From NCBI RefSeq assembly GCF_040066175.1, contig NZ_JBEAAM010000008.1, forward strand, positions 62,001 to 126,000: 64,000 nt of DNA, given 5' to 3'. Every line of letters starts with the position of its first letter. Positions within the stretch are counted from its first letter, which is position 1. The stretch is from Solimonas sp040066175 (GTDB lineage: Bacteria; Pseudomonadota; Gammaproteobacteria; Nevskiales; Nevskiaceae). Positions 28,478-36,837 of this stretch are shown here, piece after piece. Both the position numbers and the translations under genes were made by a program. The notes beneath the pieces were generated by a model. It was not told where the DNA came from. It saw nothing but the letters and a program-made list of their open reading frames with translations, and ran no database searches.

Positions 28478-29821
28478 TCAATGTGTCCGGTGAGAAACTG
28501 GCGCCGGGTGCCGGGCCTGTTCGCCCGTATCGGGAAAGCAGGCGGTCCAGGCGAGATGCAGCAGGTCCAGCGGTGCGGGCGTACCCGCACCCTCGTAACG
28601 CGCCAGGCCGCGCATGTGTTCGAGCAGCGCGCCGGGATGAGCCGGCAGGGGCGACAGGCCGCGCGGTGCGTACAGGTGTTCGAGCGCATAGCGCGGCAGC
28701 TCGGCGTCGAAGCGGACGCCCAGGCGGTTGCAGGTCCGGTGCCAGAGCGTGACGAAGTCCGCGTCGGCGAGTCCGCCGACGGCGACGCGCGGACCGACGG
28801 TGCGGCGCAAGGCGTCGCCGTCGATGCCTTCGACGGCGAGGTTGGTGACCAGCACGAGCCGCACGTCGAAGGGCACCGGCGCGGCCAGCCGGCCGTCGAG
28901 GCGGACCCAGTCCTGGCGTGCCTCGATGGGCAGCGCCCAGCGGCGCAGCAGTTCGTCCGGCGGCACGGCTTGCCTGCCGAAGTCATCGACGATCAGAAGA
29001 CCGTTGTTGGCGCGCAGCCACAGCGGTGCCTGGGCGATGCCATGCAGGGCGTCGATGCTGATGTCGAGCATGTCGCGGCTCAGTTCCGCCCCGGTGGTCA
29101 GGGCGGGCCGCCGGCACACCACGAGGCGCGGGTCCTGGTTGCCACGGCTGTCCAGCACGTCGTGGAAGGCGGGGTCGAACAGCGCCACGCAGCGCTCGCC
29201 GACCGCGATCGCGAAGGGCACCAGTGTGCTGCCCGGCAGCAGCTTGGCGATGCGTTCGCACAGATAGGTCTTGCCGGCGCCCGAAGGCCCGTGGACCAGG
29301 ACCGGCCGCGGCGAGTTGAGCGCATGGCCGAGCGCATCGAGCAGGTCGTCGGGCACGACCACGTCGGCGAAGGCGGCGTGCATGTCGGCGCGGGTCACCA
29401 CACGGTCGCTGCCCGAGTTGGCGGCCACCAGCTGCTGGTAGTGCGGCAGCGCGAGCGGGGCCGGACCGACGTAGCCGTCCTGCGCCAGCGCCGCGGCGGC
29501 GTAACCGCGGCCGCTCGCCTGCAGGCCGACCTTGAGATCGCCGTCGGCGCCGGTGAGCACGTACAGCTGGTCGGCGGCGAGCAGCACCGCGACCAGTTCG
29601 GCGATGATCGGTTCGGCGAGCGCCAGCCGCGCCGCCAGCGCGCCCTGGGTCTGTTCGCCGCCGAGCAGCAGGTGCTTGGCCAGCAGGGCGCCCAGCAGTG
29701 TCGTCGGCAGGCCGGTTTCGGCCAGGGTCCGCGGTGCCGCGAACGGCTGGACCGGGGCCGCGCACAAGGGGATGCCGTTGGTGTCGGGCATCATCGGGTG
29801 GCGGAGATCGACGGTGCCCAT
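28478..29821 (-). CDS. AAA+ ATPase of unknown role inside the Tad locus
   Basis: A 447-residue protein with Walker A GPSGAGKTY at residues 178-186, Walker B GLLIVDDFGRQ near 265 and a sensor-like LVLVTNLAVEGID. Residues about 35-110 look like a winged-helix region (LLGALLAKHLLLGGEQTQGA). It is not the TadA motor, nor TadZ. The gene lies between the peptidase and cpaB with 8 and 18 bases of spacing, so it belongs to the operon. I know of AAA+ genes at this place in some Tad loci but not of a defined function; remodelling or regulation of assembly is a guess. Confidence 0.8.
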   Translation of the reverse strand: MGTVDLRHPMMPDTNGIPLCAAPVQPFAAPRTLAETGLPTTLLGALLAKHLLLGGEQTQGALAARLALAEPIIAELVAVLLAADQLYVLTGADGDLKVGLQASGRGYAAAALAQDGYVGPAPLALPHYQQLVAANSGSDRVVTRADMHAAFADVVVPDDLLDALGHALNSPRPVLVHGPSGAGKTYLCERIAKLLPGSTLVPFAIAVGERCVALFDPAFHDVLDSRGNQDPRLVVCRRPALTTGAELSRDMLDISIDALHGIAQAPLWLRANNGLLIVDDFGRQAVPPDELLRRWALPIEARQDWVRLDGRLAAPVPFDVRLVLVTNLAVEGIDGDALRRTVGPRVAVGGLADADFVTLWHRTCNRLGVRFDAELPRYALEHLYAPRGLSPLPAHPGALLEHMRGLARYEGAGTPAPLDLLHLAWTACFPDTGEQARHPAPVSHRTH

Positions 29822-29829
29822 GGCGCGGT

Positions 29830-30315
29830 CTAGCCGGCGACCAGCCTGCGCAGCAGCGGCAGGCTCAGGGTCAGCACGCTGCCCGCGGCGATCGCGGGCG
29901 CGTAGGGAAACGTCGCGGGCCCGCGGCCCGGCTGGGACGCGCGTGCCGCGTGGTGGCGCCACCACAGGATCAGCGCGACGATGCCGCCCACCAGCAGCGT
30001 CGCCATCGTCGCCACGACCGCCGCGACCGGCCCCAGATGGGTGCCGACTGCGGCCATCAGTTTGACGTCGCCGGCGGCCATGCCGCGCAACAGCCACAGC
30101 GGCAGCAGCAGCAGCCCGCCGAGCAGCGCGCCGTACAGCGCCGCCGACAGCCCGGCCGTGCCGTGCAGCATGAATTGCAGTCCCGCGCCGACCCCGATGC
30201 CGCCCAGGCTCAGCCAGTTGGGGATTCGCCGCTCGCGCAGATCGCCGCGCACCGCGATGACGAGAATCAGCAGCAGGCTGAGCACGAGCAGTGGATGGAT
30301 CGCGGGTGTGGTCAT
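29830..30315 (-). CDS. cpaA: TadV/CpaA prepilin peptidase
   Basis: A 161-residue aspartic protease with five to six membrane helices. The catalytic aspartates lie in RGDLRERRIPNWLS and in GMAAGDVKLMAAVG (GxGD motif). It lacks the methyltransferase domain of long type IV peptidases, as usual for the A24 short form. It cleaves the leaders of the two Flp pilins and the TadE-like pseudopilins. It lies 71 bases downstream of the first Flp gene. Confidence 0.94.
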   Translation of the reverse strand: MTTPAIHPLLVLSLLLILVIAVRGDLRERRIPNWLSLGGIGVGAGLQFMLHGTAGLSAALYGALLGGLLLLPLWLLRGMAAGDVKLMAAVGTHLGPVAAVVATMATLLVGGIVALILWWRHHAARASQPGRGPATFPYAPAIAAGSVLTLSLPLLRRLVAG

Positions 30316-30386
30316 GGACGAGCCGAGGCGCTAGCACTCAGGCGAAATCGGATGGAGGTGGATGGCAGTCACGGCACTCGTCCGCC

Positions 30387-30563
30387 TCAGCCGCCGACCT
30401 GGCCGGCGACGCGCGTGATCTCGGCGCCGACGTTGTTGCCGAGCAGGACGAAGGCGGCGATCAGCGCGGCGACGATGAGTCCCCCGGCGACGGCATACTC
30501 GACCGTGGTCAAGCCCCTTTCGTCACGGTGGAAATCCAGCAGGGTGTGAAGAAGCTCCAGCAT
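30387..30563 (-). CDS. Flp family type IVb pilin 1
   Basis: A 58-residue prepilin. The leader MLELLHTLLDFHRDERG is cut before LTTVEYAVAGG, giving the Flp motif with glutamate +5 and tyrosine +6, and one hydrophobic helix follows. The ATG at 30563 is preferred because GGAGAG lies 6 bases upstream; a TTG two codons earlier is less likely. A second Flp gene lies upstream after a 150-base gap that holds a long hairpin. Confidence 0.92.
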   Translation of the reverse strand: MLELLHTLLDFHRDERGLTTVEYAVAGGLIVAALIAAFVLLGNNVGAEITRVAGQVGG

Positions 30564-30654
30564 CTTCAACTCTCCATTGCGTGCCGACGCGATCAGGCAG
30601 ACCGGCCGGCATTCCGGCCCGAACCTGTCGTCGTGACCGGACCGCTCTCCGCCG

Positions 30655-30689
30655 CCGTGGGCGGACGGCGTCGTACCGTCCGCCCACGG
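30655..30689. other. Perfect 14-bp hairpin between the two Flp pilin genes
   Basis: CCGTGGGCGGACGG (30655-30668) pairs exactly with CCGTCCGCCCACGG (30676-30689) around a 7-base loop. No T-run follows in the direction of transcription (minus strand), so it is not a classical terminator. It starts 25 bases after the stop of the upstream pilin gene and could protect that transcript end or reduce read-through into the rest of the operon. Confidence 0.7.
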
Positions 30690-30713
30690 ATGCCGGAGCG
30701 GGCCTGACTCGCC

Positions 30714-30887
30714 TCAGCCGATCTGGCCGGCGATGCCGCGGATCTCGGTATCGACGTTCTGGCCGAGCAGGATGAAGGCCGCGATCACCGCCGCGGCAAT
30801 CAGGCCGCCGGCGACGGCGTATTCGACGGTGGTGAGGCCGCGGGTATCGCGATAGAAGTCCAGATAGGAACGCAGGATGGTCAACAT
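30714..30887 (-). CDS. Flp family type IVb pilin 2, first gene of the Tad operon
   Basis: A 57-residue prepilin: leader MLTILRSYLDFYRDTRG, then LTTVEYAVAGGLIAAAVIAA and a short polar tail. It is closely similar to pilin 1 in the leader and helix and differs mainly in the tail (GQNVDTEIRGIAGQIG against GNNVGAEITRVAGQVGG). GGAGTACGGCCT lies before the ATG. A perfect FNR-type dyad lies about 220 bases upstream. Confidence 0.92.
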   Translation of the reverse strand: MLTILRSYLDFYRDTRGLTTVEYAVAGGLIAAAVIAAFILLGQNVDTEIRGIAGQIG

Positions 30888-31102
30888 AGGCCGTACTCCA
30901 AGATTGATGTGTGGAACCCGAGTCCCGGAGCCCCAACCCTCAGAGCATCGAGGTCCGGTGTCACCGGTTGCTTGCATCCAGCACTCAACCGGTGTGGCCA
31001 ATGTGCCCGTTCCTTTTATGCCGCGAAATAGACCAGATCATTGACGTACTTGCCGCAGTTGTGGCAGCCGCGCCGATTTGTGTAGGAAAAAGCCGACAAA
31101 GA

Positions 31103-31116
31103 TTGATCTGGATCAA
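31103..31116 (-). promoter_or_regulatory. FNR/ANR-type box upstream of the Tad/Flp operon
   Basis: TTGATCTGGATCAA is a perfect TTGAT-N4-ATCAA dyad. On the minus strand the -10-like ACAAAT starts 28.5 bases from the box centre (TACACA at 25.5). The box lies between the 3' end of the LuxR-type gene and the Flp genes, so the pilus operon is the only obvious target. The leader would be about 185 bases, running through the otherwise empty 30888-31102. Confidence 0.7.
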
Positions 31117-31186
31117 AAACCGCCGTGAATCCGGCTAGATGAAAGCTCCCGGCGGCCGCTGCGGCGGTCTGGGTGCGGCGCGATTC

Positions 31187-32203
31187 CTACACGCGCGGGT
31201 CGTCGGACTCGCCGCGGAAGGAGCCGGCCAGCGAGACCACCTGGTCGCGGTTGAGGGCGCCGAGCTTGCGGTAGATGTTCGAGGCGTGATTGGCGACGGT
31301 CGAGGCGCTGACGCCGAGGCGGCGCGCGACGAGCTTGTAGCTCTCGCCCTCGACCATCGCCTTGACGATGTCGTGCTCGCGGGCGGTGAGCCGGTCGAAG
31401 GGATGGCAGGGACGGACGTGCAGCTGGTACAGGTCGTCCTCCGCGGCGTTGATGCGGGCGTGCAGGCCGAGGGCATCGAACTCGGCGGCACCGGTGTCCA
31501 CGTGGGCGCGTGCCTGCGCCTGCAGCGATGCCGGCAGCGTCAGGCCGCTCCAGTGCGGCTGCTGCTTGCGCAGCAGTTCGCGGAAGCCTGGCGCCATCGC
31601 GCGCACGGCGCCGCTGGCATCGACCAGGCAGGCCGGGCCGCGGTTGCGGCGCCCGGCGCGCGCCAGCCGCGCGTCGAGGGCCAGGCGCTGTTCCAGCGCC
31701 AGGGTCTCCGCCTCGGCCAGGTGCGGCAGCAGCAGGCGCAGTCGCTCGCATTCCTCGTAGGAGAAGCCGCCCTTGGCGCGCAGCAGGCACAGCACGGTGA
31801 CGAACAGCGTGCCCGGCTGCGGCTGCAGCAGCACGAAGAGCTGCGACCAGCCGAGCGTGGCGAGTTCGGCGGCGTCGGCGTCCCGCGGGGAGGTCTCGGC
31901 GAGATCGAACTGGCGGACCACGGCGGCGTCGCCGTCGCTGCCGCGGCCGGCTGGTGCGACCCAGTGCCGCACGCCCAGACGCAGCAGCGGTTGCAGCGCC
32001 GCCGTGCCGAGCTGGTGCACGGTGGTGGCCGTCAGGCGCTCGTGGTCGCGGCGTCGGGTGCCCCACACGGCAGCGTCGAAGGGGACGGAGGCGGCGAGAT
32101 GATCGAGCGCCCAGTGGCGCAGCGCAGCGGCTTCGCACTGCGCGGTCTGCCGATACAGGCGTCCGATCCAGCGCGCGTCGCCCGCCGTCGCGATCCAAGC
32201 CAC
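31187..32203 (-). CDS. LuxR-family transcriptional regulator
   Basis: A 338-residue protein with a C-terminal GerE-type helix-turn-helix at about 270-330 (FDRLTAREHDIVKAMVEGESYKLVARRLGV, written here in two parts: FDRLTAREHDIVKAM and LVARRLGVSASTVANHASNI). The N-terminal 260 residues show no receiver or known autoinducer domain I can name, though a PAS-like segment (ACLVDASGAVRAMAPGF) is plausible. GTG start with GGGGGTG upstream. It is transcribed toward the Flp genes and diverges from the MMPL exporter, so either could be its target. Confidence 0.85.
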   Translation of the reverse strand: MAWIATAGDARWIGRLYRQTAQCEAAALRHWALDHLAASVPFDAAVWGTRRRDHERLTATTVHQLGTAALQPLLRLGVRHWVAPAGRGSDGDAAVVRQFDLAETSPRDADAAELATLGWSQLFVLLQPQPGTLFVTVLCLLRAKGGFSYEECERLRLLLPHLAEAETLALEQRLALDARLARAGRRNRGPACLVDASGAVRAMAPGFRELLRKQQPHWSGLTLPASLQAQARAHVDTGAAEFDALGLHARINAAEDDLYQLHVRPCHPFDRLTAREHDIVKAMVEGESYKLVARRLGVSASTVANHASNIYRKLGALNRDQVVSLAGSFRGESDDPRV

Positions 32204-32307
32204 TGCACACCCCCGAGAGTTCTCCGATCCCGGCGCATTGTGCCTCGGCTAGCGTGCCAAAGTCCCCTGCGCCAGCCGGCGCTGCGCAGCGGCCAAGGCG
32301 GCACCGG

Positions 32308-32327
32308 TGCATACCGGATAGTATGCA
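32308..32327. promoter_or_regulatory. Inverted repeat in the MMPL exporter promoter
   Basis: TGCATAC (32308-32314) and GTATGCA (32321-32327) form a perfect 7-bp dyad with a 6-base spacer, ending 22 bases before the exporter ATG. It overlaps a weak -10-like TAGTAT. The layout suits a repressor or LuxR-type operator; no regulator is proven. Confidence 0.5.
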
Positions 32328-32349
32328 AACCTCATCGACGAGGAATCTC

Positions 32350-34686
32350 ATGGAAGCAACGCTCGCCGCCCTGCTGGTGCGGTACCGCAATGCCTTGTTC
32401 GTGCTGGCCTGCCTCGCGGTGCTGGCGCTGGTCGCCGGTGCCCGCGATCTGTGGTTCGAGGGCAGCTACCGCATTTTCTTCTCGGACGATGACCCGTACC
32501 TGGTCGCGCACGACGAGATCGAGAATTCCTATACCAAGGCGGACAATGTCGCCTTCATCGTCGCGCCGCGCGACGGCCGCATCTTCACGCGGCGGACGCT
32601 GCAGGCGCTGCGCGAGCTGACCGAGGCCGCGTGGACGATGCCGCGCTCGATCCGCGTCGATTCGATCACCAACTTCCAGCATTCGGTCGCCCAGGGCGAT
32701 GAACTGATCGTCAACGACCTGGTGCCCGATCCCGCATCGTTGAGCGACGCCGACATCGCCGCGCTGGAGAAGACCGCGCTGGCCGAGCCGGCGCTGGTCG
32801 GCGGCCTGCTGTCGAAGCGCGCGCACGTGTCGTCGGTCAACGTGCGCCTGGAGATGCCGGGCGACAGCCGCGAGGCCACGGCGGCGAACCAGGAGGTCAT
32901 GCAGGCCGCGCGGCGTCTGCGCAGCGAGTTCCGGACCCGCTATCCAGAGCTGGACATCCACCTGATGGGGCAGGTGGTCGTCAACCATGCGTTCAACGAA
33001 ATCGCCGAGGCCGACGCGGCCGCGCTGGTGCCGCTGATGTTCGTCGTCGTCATCGTCCTGGTCGGCGTGTTCCTGCGCTCACCGGGATCGGTGCTGACGA
33101 CCAGCGTGGTCATCCTGTTCAGCATCCTCGGCACCGTCGGCGTGCTCGGCTGGCTCGGCTACCAGGTCAACCAGATCAACGTCTCGGCGCCGGTGATCAT
33201 CCTGACGCTCGCGGTGTCGGACTGCGTGCATCTGCTGGTGCACTACCTCAACGACCTGCGCCGTGGCATGCCCAAGGTCGAGGCGATGCGGCACACGCTG
33301 GAGATCAACATCGTGCCGGTGTTCCTGACCAGCTTCACGACGGCGATCGGCTTCTTTTCGCTCAACACCAGCGACTCGCCGCCGTTCCGCGAGCTGGGCA
33401 CCGTCGTCGGCTTCGGCGTGTTCGGCGCGATGCTGTTCACGCTGACGATGCTGCCGGCGATGATGCTGTGGCTGCCGGTGCGTGCGGGCCGCGAGACGCG
33501 CCTGCAGCAGTTCACGCTGGCAGGACTCGCCGACCGCATCCTGCGCCACCATCAGGCCTGGTTCCTGGGCGCGACCGCCGTCGCGCTGCTGCTGATGGCT
33601 TTCATGCCGCGCAATCAGCTCAACGACGACACGGTCGAGTACTTCGACACCTCGCTGGAGATCCGCCAGGCCTTCGATTTCGTCCAGGACAACCTCACCG
33701 GCGTGGACAGCATCACCTACTCGCTCAATGCCGAAGGGCCGAGCGGGATCAACGAGCCGGCCTACCTGAAGGCCGTCGATGCCTTCAAGACCTGGCTGGA
33801 GAGCCAGCCGGAAGTCACCCACGTGTCGAGCTTCGTCGATGTCGTCAAGCGCCTGAACCGCAACATGCACGGCGGCGATCCGGCCCATTACACGATCCCG
33901 GACGACCGCGAGCTGATCGCGCAGTACGTGCTGCTCTACGAGCTGTCGCTGCCGCAGGGTCTGGATCTGAACGACTCGATCAACTTCGACAAGTCGGCGA
34001 CGCGCCTGTCGGTGAGCATCTCCAACGTCGCGTCGCGCGAACTGATCGAGTTCGAGCGCCGTGCCGCGGACTGGCTGGAGCGCAACGTGCCGCAGTTTCG
34101 CACGCACGGGTCGAGCCTGTCGGTGATGTTCGCGCACATCGGCCAGAACAACATCTACAGCATGCTGCGCGGGTCGATGATCGCGTTGGTGCTGATCGCG
34201 CTGACCCTGATCGCGGCGCTGCGTTCGGTGAAGTTCGGCCTGATGTCGCTGCTGCCCAATGCCTTCCCGGCGGCGATCGCGTTCGGCGTCTGGGGCATCG
34301 TCGATGGCAAGGTCAATCTGGCCGCGGCCGGCGTGTTCTCGATCACGCTGGGCATCGTCGTGGACAACACGATCCATTTCTTCTCGAAGTACCTGTACGC
34401 GCGGCGCACACGCGGCCAGTCCACCGAGGATGCGATCCGCTATGCCTTCTCCACCGTCGGCGCGGCGCTGCTGGTGACGACCGCGGCGCTGACGATGGGC
34501 TTCATGATCCTGGCCCGCTCCGACTTCAACGTGAACGCGACGATGGGTCAGATGACCGCGATGGTCATCGGCATCGCGCTGGTCTTCGACCTGCTGTTCC
34601 TGCCCGGATTCCTGATGCGCTTTGACCGCCGCGCGGCGGCGAGCGAGCATCCACGGACCGAGACCCCGCCGCGAGCCGCGTCATGA
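32350..34686 (+). CDS. MMPL/RND-family exporter
   Basis: A 778-residue inner-membrane protein with the typical two-fold layout: a helix, a large periplasmic loop, five to six helices (VIILTLAVSDCVHLLVHYLN), then the same again (FSITLGIVVDNTIHFFSKYL). The aspartates in both SDCVHLL and VVDNTIHF are those expected for proton relay. It resembles sterol-sensing-domain-like or hopanoid/lipid exporters more than drug pumps, because it is short and has no adaptor gene beside it. GAGGAA lies before the ATG. Its stop overlaps the aidB-like gene (ATGA). Confidence 0.88.
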   Translation: MEATLAALLVRYRNALFVLACLAVLALVAGARDLWFEGSYRIFFSDDDPYLVAHDEIENSYTKADNVAFIVAPRDGRIFTRRTLQALRELTEAAWTMPRSIRVDSITNFQHSVAQGDELIVNDLVPDPASLSDADIAALEKTALAEPALVGGLLSKRAHVSSVNVRLEMPGDSREATAANQEVMQAARRLRSEFRTRYPELDIHLMGQVVVNHAFNEIAEADAAALVPLMFVVVIVLVGVFLRSPGSVLTTSVVILFSILGTVGVLGWLGYQVNQINVSAPVIILTLAVSDCVHLLVHYLNDLRRGMPKVEAMRHTLEINIVPVFLTSFTTAIGFFSLNTSDSPPFRELGTVVGFGVFGAMLFTLTMLPAMMLWLPVRAGRETRLQQFTLAGLADRILRHHQAWFLGATAVALLLMAFMPRNQLNDDTVEYFDTSLEIRQAFDFVQDNLTGVDSITYSLNAEGPSGINEPAYLKAVDAFKTWLESQPEVTHVSSFVDVVKRLNRNMHGGDPAHYTIPDDRELIAQYVLLYELSLPQGLDLNDSINFDKSATRLSVSISNVASRELIEFERRAADWLERNVPQFRTHGSSLSVMFAHIGQNNIYSMLRGSMIALVLIALTLIAALRSVKFGLMSLLPNAFPAAIAFGVWGIVDGKVNLAAAGVFSITLGIVVDNTIHFFSKYLYARRTRGQSTEDAIRYAFSTVGAALLVTTAALTMGFMILARSDFNVNATMGQMTAMVIGIALVFDLLFLPGFLMRFDRRAAASEHPRTETPPRAAS

Positions 34687-36329
34687 CCACCGCAGAACGC
34701 TTCGTCACCCACGACGTCACCAACCAGGCGCCACCGATCGGCCATTACAACGCCTGGTCCACCGACACGCCGCTGCGCGAGGCGGTAGCTCGCGAGGGCG
34801 GCGGCTGGGCCGAGGCACAGCTCGCCGCATTCGGCGCGGTGGCCGGCGGCGAGCTGATGGAGCTCGGCTACAGCGCCAACGAGAACAAGCCCAGGCTGCG
34901 CGCCTACGATCGGTACGGCCATCGCATCGACGAAGTCGAGTTCCATCCGAGCTATCACCGGGTGATGCAGCTGGGCATGCAGCATGGGGTGCATGCCTTC
35001 GCATGGCGCAACGAGGCCACGCCCGGCGCGCACGTCGCGCGCGCGGCACTTTCGTACCTGCACGCACAGGCCGAAGCGGCAACGGGTTGCCCGCTGACGA
35101 TGACGCACTCGGCGGTGCCGACGCTGCGCCACGAACCGCGGCTGGCCGAGTTCTGGCTGCCGAAGATCACGTCGTATGAGTACGACCCGCGCGTGCTGCC
35201 GGCGGCGCAGAAGACCGGCTGCACGATCGGCATGGGCATGACCGAGAAGCAGGGCGGGTCCGACGTGCGCGCGAACACGACGCGGGCCTGCCTTCAGGCC
35301 GACGGCAGCTACGAGATCGTTGGTCACAAATGGTTTTTCTCGGCGCCGATGTGCGATGCCTGGCTGGTGCTGGCCTACACCGACGCGGGTCTGACCTGCT
35401 TCCTGATGCCCAAGCTGCGCCCAGACGGTTCGCGCAACGCGATTCACGTGCAGCGTCTCAAGGACAAGCTCGGCGACTGGGCCAATGCGTCCAGCGAGGT
35501 CGAGTTCCACGGTGCGTATGCGCAGCGTGTCGGCGCAGAAGGCCGTGGCGTCGCGACGATTCTGGAAATGGTCGCGCTCACGCGCCTGGACTGCATGATC
35601 GGGTCGAGCGCGCTGATGCGTCAGGCCCTCGTGCAGGCCATCCACCATGCGCAGCACCGCAAGGCCTTCGGCAAGCGCCTGGTCGAACAGCCGCTGATGA
35701 AGAACGTGCTGGCCGATCTGGCGCTGGATTCCGAGGCGAGCATCGCGCTGACGCTGCGCGTGGCGCGCGCCGTCGATGCCGCGCCGCGCGATGCGGCGCA
35801 GGCGGCCTTCGCGCGCATCGCCACGGCGGTTGGCAAGTACTGGATCTGCAAGCGCGCGCCGGCCTTCGTCAACGAGGCGCAGGAGTGCCTGGGCGGCGCC
35901 GGCTACGTCGAGGAAACCAATCTGCCGCGGCTGTACCGGCAGGCGCCGCTGAACTCGATCTGGGAGGGCAGCGGCAACATCCAGTGCCTGGACGTGCTGC
36001 GCGCGCTGAGCAAGGAGCCGGAGACGCGCGAGGCCCTGTTCGCCGAGCTGCTCGCGGCCAAGGGCGCGAACGCCGAACTCGACCGCGAGATCGCCTGGCT
36101 CTCGACCGCCTTCGACGACGTCACGACGCTGGAGCTGCGTTCGCGCATGGTCGTCGAGCGCGTCGCGCTGGCGCTGCAGGCCAGCGTGTTGCTGCGCGCC
36201 GGCGAGGCCGGTGTCGCCGACACGTTCTGTGCGACGCGGCTGGGCGGCGAGCACGGTCTCAACTACGGCACGCTGCCGGCCGCCGCGGCGTTCGATGCAC
36301 TCGTCGCGCGTGCGGCGATCGCGGTATGA
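34683..36329 (+). CDS. aidB: AidB-like acyl-CoA dehydrogenase family flavoprotein
   Basis: A 548-residue FAD protein of the AidB branch: the N-terminal extension THDVTNQAPPIGHYNAW is characteristic, as is GMGMTEKQGGSDVRANTT in the middle and LGGAGYVEETNLPRLYRQAP with WEGSGN near residue 425. E. coli AidB binds DNA and is induced by alkylating agents; the enzymatic substrate is uncertain. The gene is translationally coupled to the MMPL exporter upstream. Confidence 0.92.
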   Translation: MTTAERFVTHDVTNQAPPIGHYNAWSTDTPLREAVAREGGGWAEAQLAAFGAVAGGELMELGYSANENKPRLRAYDRYGHRIDEVEFHPSYHRVMQLGMQHGVHAFAWRNEATPGAHVARAALSYLHAQAEAATGCPLTMTHSAVPTLRHEPRLAEFWLPKITSYEYDPRVLPAAQKTGCTIGMGMTEKQGGSDVRANTTRACLQADGSYEIVGHKWFFSAPMCDAWLVLAYTDAGLTCFLMPKLRPDGSRNAIHVQRLKDKLGDWANASSEVEFHGAYAQRVGAEGRGVATILEMVALTRLDCMIGSSALMRQALVQAIHHAQHRKAFGKRLVEQPLMKNVLADLALDSEASIALTLRVARAVDAAPRDAAQAAFARIATAVGKYWICKRAPAFVNEAQECLGGAGYVEETNLPRLYRQAPLNSIWEGSGNIQCLDVLRALSKEPETREALFAELLAAKGANAELDREIAWLSTAFDDVTTLELRSRMVVERVALALQASVLLRAGEAGVADTFCATRLGGEHGLNYGTLPAAAAFDALVARAAIAV

Positions 36330-36360
36330 CCCGCGCACGGTTTTTCCGATGGGTGTCCGC

Positions 36361-36642
36361 ATGAAGGTTCCTTGTCTTTCGCTGTGGCTCGCCGCGAGCC
36401 TGGCCCTCGCCGCCTGCGGCAGCAGCCGTCCACCGGACATCGCGGGCAGCGACGCGGCGGCGGCCGTGAGCCGCACCGAGCTGGGTCGCTGTGCGCTCAA
36501 CGGCGCGCTGCGCGACCTCGGGTCCGGCCATCGCGTTGTTGTAGCCCTGGAACACTTCCTTCCAGTCGTTGCCTATGAGTGGAAGTGCCGTCGATGGACG
36601 AAGTCGGCCGCGCCTACGACCGCATGCTCAGGCACGGCGTGA
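36361..36642 (+). pseudogene. Lipoprotein start running into foreign sequence (probable remnant)
   Basis: An ATG 32 bases after aidB starts a good lipoprotein signal, MKVPCLSLWLAASLALAACG, followed by about 40 residues of plausible mature sequence. From about 36530 the frame turns into the out-of-frame coding sequence of an extradiol dioxygenase and ends SAAPTTACSGTA. The natural C-terminus seems lost, so I regard the gene as truncated by deletion; a real short lipoprotein cannot be ruled out. Confidence 0.45.
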
Positions 36643-36827
36643 AACTGATGGCGACGCTCGGTCGCCACGTCAACGACCAGGTGATCTCGTTCTACATGCT
36701 TACGCCGTCGAACTTCGCGCTGGAGTACGGCTACGGCGGTGCGATCATCGACTGGGAGACGCACAGCGTGTTCGAGGCCACGGCGGTGAGCCAGTGGGGG
36801 CACGACTTCTCGATCGGATTCCGCTGA
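36579..36827 (+). pseudogene. C-terminal fragment of an extradiol ring-cleavage dioxygenase
   Basis: Eighty-two residues match the end of BphC/HsaC-type vicinal-oxygen-chelate dioxygenases: VPSMDEVGRAYDRM, TLGRHVNDQVISFYMLTPSN, the metal-ligand region ALEYGYGG and a final QWGHDFSIGF. A full enzyme has about 290-300 residues; some 200 are missing, and an in-frame TGA stands immediately before the GTG at 36579. The fragment cannot form the two-module active site. It is the scar of a lost aromatic or steroid catabolism gene. Confidence 0.75.
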
Positions 36828-36837
36828 ACGCGGCGTC

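Noticed and set aside
30888..31102. Possible sigma-54 promoter before the Flp genes.
   Set aside because: No GG/GC pair with correct spacing (TGGCAC-N5-TTGC) was found; only partial matches such as GGGCACATTGGCC.
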